Assembly: GCF_033115175.1 (NCBI RefSeq) | Contig: NC_084836.1 | Location: 69,487,297 to 69,551,296 of the forward strand | Direction of reading: 5' to 3' | Length of the DNA stretch: 64,000 nucleotides | Source: Lepus europaeus | Lineage: Eukaryota; Chordata; Mammalia; Lagomorpha; Leporidae | Part shown: in pieces, positions 59,098 to 64,000 of the stretch | How the letters are laid out: each line of letters opens with the position of its first letter | Numbering within the stretch: the first letter of the stretch is position 1 | Position numbers and translations under genes: made by a program | The notes under the pieces: generated by a model | Databases searched by the model: none | What the model saw: only the letters and a program-made list of their open reading frames with translations | Told to the model about the DNA's origin: nothing

Positions 59098-59255
59098 GAA
59101 TCGTAGAGGCTGCCTGGCCCTCTAACACCTGGCCTTGGTAAGTCACACAGCGTCACTCTGCCACATTCCATGGGTCAAAGCACTCACAAATTCCTCCATG
59201 GTTAGGGGAGAACTGCTGGAAGCAGCGTCAGTGAATCTGTAGCCTTTCTTTCATT

Positions 59256-59565
59256 TAGAGAGATTTATTTATTTGTTTGAAAGGCAGAGTTACAGAGAGG
59301 CAGAGGCAGAGAGAGAAGGAGAGGCAGAGAGAAGAGAGAGAGGTCTTCCATCCGCTGGTTCCCTCCCCAATTGGCCACAACGGCCAGAACTGTGTTGATC
59401 CGAAGCCAGGAGCCAGGAGTTTCTTCAAGGTCTCCCACACGGGTGTAGGGGCCCAAGGACTTGGGCCATCTTCCAATGCTTTCCCAGGCCATAGCAGAGA
59501 GCTGGATCGGAAATGGAGCAGCCGGGACTCGAAGTGGTACCCATATAGGATGCTGGCACAGCATC
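59256..59565 (-). repeat. CSINE, one-box, head replaced by TA tract
   Basis: GAGATTTATTTATTTGTTTG to GATGCTGGCACA, where the head should follow, then a TA-rich tandem repeat. Confidence 0.88.
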
Positions 59566-59660
59566 CTATATATATATATACAAGATATATATACAAGATA
59601 TATATATGTATATATATATATGTATATATATGTATATATATATACAAGATATACAAGTTC
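59566..59660. repeat. TA-rich tandem repeat with ACAAGA interruptions
   Basis: Units of TATATATATACAAGA and TATATATGTA; self-complementary over most of its length. Confidence 0.9.
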
Positions 59661-59767
59661 TCACAGATTTCCCAATAAGGGTGCAGGGAACAAATTTCAA
59701 AGTCTACTAATCGACCAGCTGTGATAGTGTACCCTTTTTTCAAATTGAAGTTCTTCAACATTTTTAA

Positions 59768-60087
59768 TAAAAATATTTTAATTTTATTTGGAAGTCAGAG
59801 AGAGAGAGAGAGAGAGATGAACTCCCATCTGCTGGTTAAGTCCTCAAACGCTCCAAAACAGAAGGGCTGGGCCAGGCCACAGGCAGGAGCCAGGAAATCA
59901 ATCCAGGCCACCTTCCTGGATGGCACAGACCCAAGTCCTTGCGCCTTCGATGGTTACCTCCTCCCTTCTTGCTCACTGGCAAGAAGCAGGAATTGGAAAC
60001 ACAGCCAGGTCTTGAACCCAGGCACTCGATGATGGGATGTGAGCATCCCAACCAGCCTCTCAGCCACCAGCCCATGTGCCTGCCCCA
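59768..60087 (-). repeat. CSINE-like SINE, diverged
   Basis: Tail TTTTAATTTTATTTGGAAGT with a GA run (59799-59819); head side has an unusual GATGTGAGCATCCCAACCAG stretch. Confidence 0.72.
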
Positions 60088-60228
60088 ACTGGTCTGTTTT
60101 TTAGTTTTCCTTCCAGTCCGTGAATGAAATAAACTATTATTTAGAAATTCCTAATGAATAGGGTTGAGGCCTTGTCTCTGTCTCGATCAGTATTGGAAGG
60201 AAATGAAAACACCAGAATCTTCCAGACT

Positions 60229-60243
60229 GGGGGGGGGGGGGGG
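60229..60243 (+). repeat. G homopolymer upstream of DIP2B
   Basis: Fifteen G, about 70 bp before the CpG island begins. Confidence 0.85.
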
Positions 60244-60459
60244 AGTCAAACATCTTCATGACAAAAACTTGCAATACTATGAAAGAATGTGAATGACAGC
60301 TCAAAGCTTCTGGCCGCTGAGAGCCTTCTCTCGCGATTTCGTAGCAGGCAGACACTCCACGTCCACGCCGCGCTAAATCCAAGCATCCACCTAGCGAACC
60401 TGTTTCGCTAAAGAACCCGGGATGGGTGGCCGCCTCGAGCCCGCCATTTCCAGAGATGG

Positions 60460-60474
60460 CCAGCAGAGGGCGCC
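60460..60474 (+). promoter_or_regulatory. CTCF core motif in DIP2B promoter
   Basis: CCAGCAGAGGGCGCC is a full match to the CTCF core consensus CCASYAGRGGGCRCY. It lies about 255 bp upstream of the DIP2B ATG, inside the CpG island. Occupancy is inferred only. Confidence 0.7.
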
Positions 60475-60550
60475 TTGAGCCCGCCCGTCCGCGGCCGAGC
60501 CGGGCTGCGGAAGAGGCGCGTGCTCCGGCGGGGGGGCGGGCCCGCCGCGC

Positions 60551-60559
60551 TCACGTGAC
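60551..60559. promoter_or_regulatory. Palindromic E box (USF/MiT type)
   Basis: TCACGTGAC, a symmetric CACGTG site with the flanks preferred by USF1/2 and MiT/TFE factors, placed in the island 165 bp before the DIP2B ATG and 17 bp before an upstream ATG. Confidence 0.55.
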
Positions 60560-60567
60560 CCTCGCTC

Positions 60568-60627
60568 ATGGCGGCGGCGCTGGCGGCGGCGCTGGCGGCG
60601 CTCGGCGGCCGGAGCCGGATCCTGTAA
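60568..60627 (+). other. Upstream ORF (19 codons) through the GGC tract of DIP2B
   Basis: ATG at 60568-60570 is followed by GCG/CTG codons (MAAALAAALAALGGRSRIL) and a TAA at 60625-60627, out of frame with and 88 nt upstream of the DIP2B start. The core ATGGCGGC resembles the YY1/TISU element. Whether it is in the mRNA depends on the start site. Confidence 0.5.
60569..60612 (+). repeat. DIP2B: GGC/GCT tract of DIP2B 5' UTR
   Basis: Two and a half copies of a 12-mer, GCGGCGGCGCTG, then GCGGCGCTCGGCGGCCGG. It occupies the position of the CGG repeat whose expansion causes the FRA12A fragile site in human DIP2B. Here it is short and interrupted by CTG. Confidence 0.75.
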
Positions 60628-60715
60628 GCCGGGTGTGGGCCCGCGTCAGTCCGTCCCTCCTTTCGGCCTCCTCCTCTCTTCGTCTTCCGGAGTGTGTGCG
60701 GCTGGCGGAGCCGGG

Positions 60716-60815
60716 ATGGCGGAGCGAGGCCTGGAGCCGTCGCCGGCCGCGGTGGCCGCGCTGCCGCCTGAAGTGCGGGCGCAGCTGGCGGAGCTGGAGC
60801 TGGAGCTCTCGGAGG
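60716..60815 (+). CDS. DIP2B: DIP2B, coding exon 1 (N terminus only)
   Basis: Encodes MAERGLEPSPAAVAALPPEV and RAQLAELELELSEG, the N terminus of disco-interacting protein 2 homolog B as known from human. It is the beginning of the DMAP1-binding domain; the rest of the protein (two adenylate-forming-like domains, about 1,570 residues) lies beyond the window. The ATG has a strong context (G at -3, G at +4). The exon ends in phase 1 at G|GTAGGA. The neighbour order LARP4 then DIP2B, same strand, matches human 12q13.12. Confidence 0.95.
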
Positions 60816-61440
60816 GTAGGAGCCGGGCCCGGGGTCGGGGTCCCTGCGGGGCGCGGGGCGCGCGGGGGCAGGAAATGTGGGCAGGCCCTCGGCGCCCGTC
60901 CTCGCCGCTCTCTGCCCCCGGCCCGGCCGAGCGCGTTCCCGGGGGTGGGGGTGGGGGGGTGGGCTTCATTGTTTTCCCTGGGAGGGGGCCGAGCAGGGCC
61001 GGGGTGGGGGGGTCCCCCAGCGCCCCTGCCGAGACAAAGCTGCGCCCGGACGGCTGGGCAGAGCGGCCGCGAGGAGGGTCCTGACAGCTCGCCCCTCGCC
61101 TCTGCCTTTTGCTGGAGGCCCCGCGCCCTGGTGGCAGCCCCCTGCCCGGCTTCAGAGAGGGCGACAGACCCCGGGGGAAATCCGCAGCGGCGTTTCTTCC
61201 TCGTGCTGACAATGCGGGGTGCACCGTGGAGGGTCCTGGGGAGCCTGGGCTCTGAACCCGGGGAGCCCCCCAGCCGGGGGCCGCGTCGGGACCACCTTTG
61301 TCGTTAGGGCTGCTCGCCCTGTGCGTGCGGTGTTGGGACTGGCTTTTCCTCGGCTGATCCCCTTTCGGAGTCGAATCCTGGCCGCCAGCCGCTGTTCTCT
61401 CGACAATGGATGGGTCCTGGGAAGACTGATTGATTGAGTG

Positions 61441-61480
<40 letters not shown>

Positions 61481-63394
61481 GGAGTAAGTCAGGCCACGGG
61501 TGTCTGAAGTCCCCCGGACAACAATGACACCCAGTGCTCTGTGGTGGGCAGTTGTGATCGCTTCTCTGTCAAGTTCCCGTTTGTATCACGGCCTTGCCTC
61601 TCAGACAAAAGCGCCCCCCCCCCCACCCCGCCCCAAGCTTGAGATCAACACTTTTGTGGCTTCCCCGGAGTTGTGTATTATTCTTACCGAGTTCCTGTCC
61701 AGAGGCCTTCTCCAGTAGCATTTTTCAACGGGATTGAAAGCTGTTGATTGGAAAAGCGTGTATGTGACAGGGTCCCAGGGGGCCTTCTGACTTTTTGTTT
61801 TCTTATCGAGGCATTTGGGGCCCCCCCACCCCCTTCCAGAATCCCTCACAATGAAAAGTCAGTATGAGATTTCAGTGTTGTAGGTCCGGTCATGCCTTGG
61901 AGGAAATCATTATTTTAAATAAGTCTTTTAGGTTTTCCCACTGTATGGGAGGTGCTGTGTTCACCTTCACTTAATTACCAACATAGTGTTGTTCAATTAA
62001 TCAGTTGGGAAGTGTTTAGGAAGATAAGGATCCTTCGGGGCTTGTCTGTCTAGTTACACCTTGGCTTGAAAAATTCGCCAGGCGCACCCAGTCGCATTCA
62101 AGTAATGGCTGAGCCTTAGTTAAGATGTAGATTTCTTCAAGGTCCCCCCCCCCCCAAATTGAGGGGTGTTTGCATTCCCTTCAGCCCTGCCTCTTGAGAT
62201 TCAACACTCTGTTGGCCAGAGCGTTGTCATTAAATCTGATGATTTCCATTCAGATTGGACCTTCAAAAGGTATTTTGTTAACAGATCAGTTAGCTTTGAT
62301 TAGCCGGAAAGAGAGTTTTGCCTGGACGTTTGGGGTGGAGTGAGGTTGAAGTAGGAGTTGATCCACACTGAGGGGAATCCTGCAGACTCCTTCCAGCTGG
62401 TTATTGTGTACTGCAGCGCTGGGTCTTTCTGGACACTCGGAGGGACTGCTTCTAGGACCCACGAGTGATTTGCTCACCTCCCTCTCTTCAGAGAGGTGTG
62501 ATGCTCGCTGAAACTGCGGCTGCCAGGGACTTAAACGTTTTAAGGACAAGCGCACGGTTGGTTTTGCAGTGGAGGATTGTTCTGGTGGCATGTGACTTAG
62601 TTTGAATTTGCTTCTTACAGACTTCTGCTGAGTTACCCAGTGTTTCATCTCTTTTAGCAATGGATAACACTGGGGAAAGGACAGTGGAAAACCCTTGGGC
62701 CTGCAGTGTCAGCGTGATGGCCATGTCTGTGTGCGTCTGTCTTGCCTAAAGCACAGAGGTGGTTGACTGTAGAGCAGGTGGACGTCATTAGGAATTCACA
62801 TGCAGTTCACCCAGCAGCCCCAAATCTGTGGTGTTATTTGTGAAGACTGGTGGCATATTTTGAACTTAACTTTTGTTTTAGATTTGCTCTACTGTGCCTG
62901 CTCTTACAAAAGTACTTTGCTTTAAAAAAAAAAAAAAAAAAGGTTCTTTTAACTCTTGTGTGCATCACACATTGCTGGCGGTGGTGCCTTCATTTCTCTG
63001 TGTTCATCTTTTGAGGCTCAGGCTTGCAGCTGATCATCGCCGTGGACGGGGTCTGAGCCGGGTGCTGATGGAGTCCCCTTTGTGCCTACCTGTATTTTCA
63101 GCTGCAGGCTTTGCTCATAGATCAGGCAGCCCTGCTGACTGACTGCAGGCTGTGCCTCCTGTGGGCTGCTTGCCGCAGATTCACGCAGAGCCCGTGATGT
63201 CTGGTGCTTCAGGCAGGTCACCGTGCACTTGGTAGTTGAAGCCTCTTACTTCTGCGCTCAACAGACCCATGGAAAACTGTCTGGAGAATCCCTGGGGGAT
63301 TGAATTTACATAGAATTGGGAATTCTTCTGTAGATGAATCACATAAATCATTTTTCTGTAGATGAGTCAAATAGGTAATAATGGATGAGTCAAA
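60816..63394 (+). other. DIP2B: DIP2B intron 1, 5' part
   Basis: Begins with the 3' half of the CpG island (to about 61400), then turns AT-balanced. C runs at 61614-61624 and 62142-62154, A run at 62923-62941. No exon is expected: the next DIP2B exon lies far downstream in human. Confidence 0.7.
61444..61477 (-). repeat. Orphan poly-T in DIP2B intron 1
   Basis: About 34 T followed by AAGATGGAG; no SINE body follows. Confidence 0.85.
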
Positions 63395-63660
63395 ATTTTT
63401 TAAACATTTATTTATTTGAAAGATGAAGTTACAGAGAAGGAGATGCCGGGGGGAGGGGGGTCTTCTGTCTGTGGGTTCACTCCCCAAATGGCTGCAATGG
63501 CCAAGGCTGGGCCAGGCGGACCCCAGGAGCCTGGAGCTTCTCAGGCTCCCACGTGGTGCAGGGGCCCAAGCACTTGGGCCCTCTTCCACTGCTTTCCCAG
63601 ATGTCTTAGCAGGGAACTGGATTGGAAGTGAAGCAGTTTGAACTATGGGATGCCGGCCTT
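63395..63660 (-). repeat. CSINE, one-box, in DIP2B intron 1
   Basis: ACATTTATTTATTTGAAAGA to ACTATGGGATGCCGGCC; head lost. Confidence 0.85.
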
Positions 63661-64000
63661 CAGAGTAGGTTTTTATAAGTATTCTGATAGAAATTTTTTT
63701 TCATGGCCCACATTTGTTATTATATATTTAACAGTGAGCTCTGTTGTCTGAACTTTACTCATACCAACTAATTTTTCCTCTTAAGGAGAAGCTACCAGAC
63801 TGGTGTAAATCACTATTCCAGATAGTTCTGTTGAATCTCTCTCTGCTCTTTTCAGATCTTTGAGCTGTCACGTAGGCATTTAGTTCGGTGGACGTTCTGG
63901 GCCTGCAGCGTGCAAGGGTTAAAGATGTGAGCAGCGGACTGCAAGCTCTCAGGGAGCCCTGACTCTAGTTAAGGAAATCACTTACAGATACAACAAAGCA

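Larger units (their letters stand above)
60300..61400 (+). promoter_or_regulatory. DIP2B: CpG island and promoter of DIP2B
   Basis: Abrupt change from AT-rich, SINE-filled DNA to GC-rich DNA dense in CpG, spanning the DIP2B 5' UTR, first coding exon and start of intron 1. Visible elements: TCTCGCGA at 60329-60336 (partial BANP/Kaiso-type motif), CCGCCATTTCC at 60441 (YY1-like), a CTCF core at 60460, a GC box near 60531, TCACGTGA at 60551, and GGC repeats from 60569. No TATA box, so dispersed starts are expected. The transcription start itself cannot be placed from sequence. Confidence 0.88.

Noticed and set aside
59098..59255. Small RNA gene or conserved element
   Set aside because: Looks like a piece of an old repeat (GTCACTCTGCCACATTCCAT); no stable fold or box motifs seen.
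60646..61224. Antisense open frame of 192 codons opposite DIP2B exon 1
   Set aside because: Pro/Arg/Ser-rich translation typical of CpG islands; no splice or start evidence.
60426..61307. Open frame of 293 codons over the DIP2B promoter
   Set aside because: Long only because GC-rich DNA lacks stops; out of frame with the DIP2B start and crosses its splice donor.

Overview
This is a mammalian genomic window, almost certainly from a lagomorph and most likely rabbit (Oryctolagus cuniculus). Two things show this. The spliced coding exons give a near-human LARP4 protein followed by the first exon of DIP2B, the neighbour pair known from human 12q13. The non-coding DNA is packed with about 77 tRNA-derived C repeats (CSINEs), a SINE family of lagomorphs. 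Hare or pika cannot be excluded from the sequence alone.

Layout. 1-51.5 kb is LARP4 on the + strand. The first exon (about 6 residues) lies upstream; 15 coding exons from 2770 to 47148 are all bounded by AG/GT and keep one frame open for 719 codons; a roughly 4.4 kb 3' UTR follows, ending near an AATAAA at 51510. 51.5-60.3 kb is intergenic DNA filled with SINEs, a split retroviral solo LTR (about 52.54-52.88 kb), an MLT1 LTR and L1 scraps. 60.3-61.4 kb is a CpG island with the DIP2B promoter and first coding exon (60716-60815), including a GGC-rich tract matching the position of the FRA12A CGG repeat in human DIP2B. The rest is the start of DIP2B intron 1.

Repeats. CSINEs fall in two visible types. 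The 'one-box' type has a single GGTTCGAGTCC-like B box and a tail of TTTCAAATAAATAAA. The younger-looking 'two-box' type has that segment partly duplicated (GGTTCTAGTCCCGGTTGGGG, then GATTCTGTCCCGGTTGCCCC) and a tail of TGCCTGTC plus an A run; several of these keep perfect 13-16 bp target-site duplications. About two thirds of all CSINEs lie antisense to LARP4. Intron 7 also holds a broken L1 into which a VDAC1 processed pseudogene and a CSINE have inserted, and a chimeric CSINE that carries 68 bp of flanking DNA copied from another CSINE locus 6 kb away.

Function. LARP4 is a cytoplasmic poly(A)- and PABP-binding protein that stabilises mRNA; DIP2B is a DMAP1-binding-domain/adenylate-forming-domain protein. 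They are adjacent same-strand housekeeping-type genes with no evidence of a joint pathway. I found no bacterial-type system, CRISPR array or novel protein gene; the most unusual items are the transduction-bearing SINE chimera, the DIP2B upstream ORF running through the GGC tract, and the nested LTR/SINE stack.
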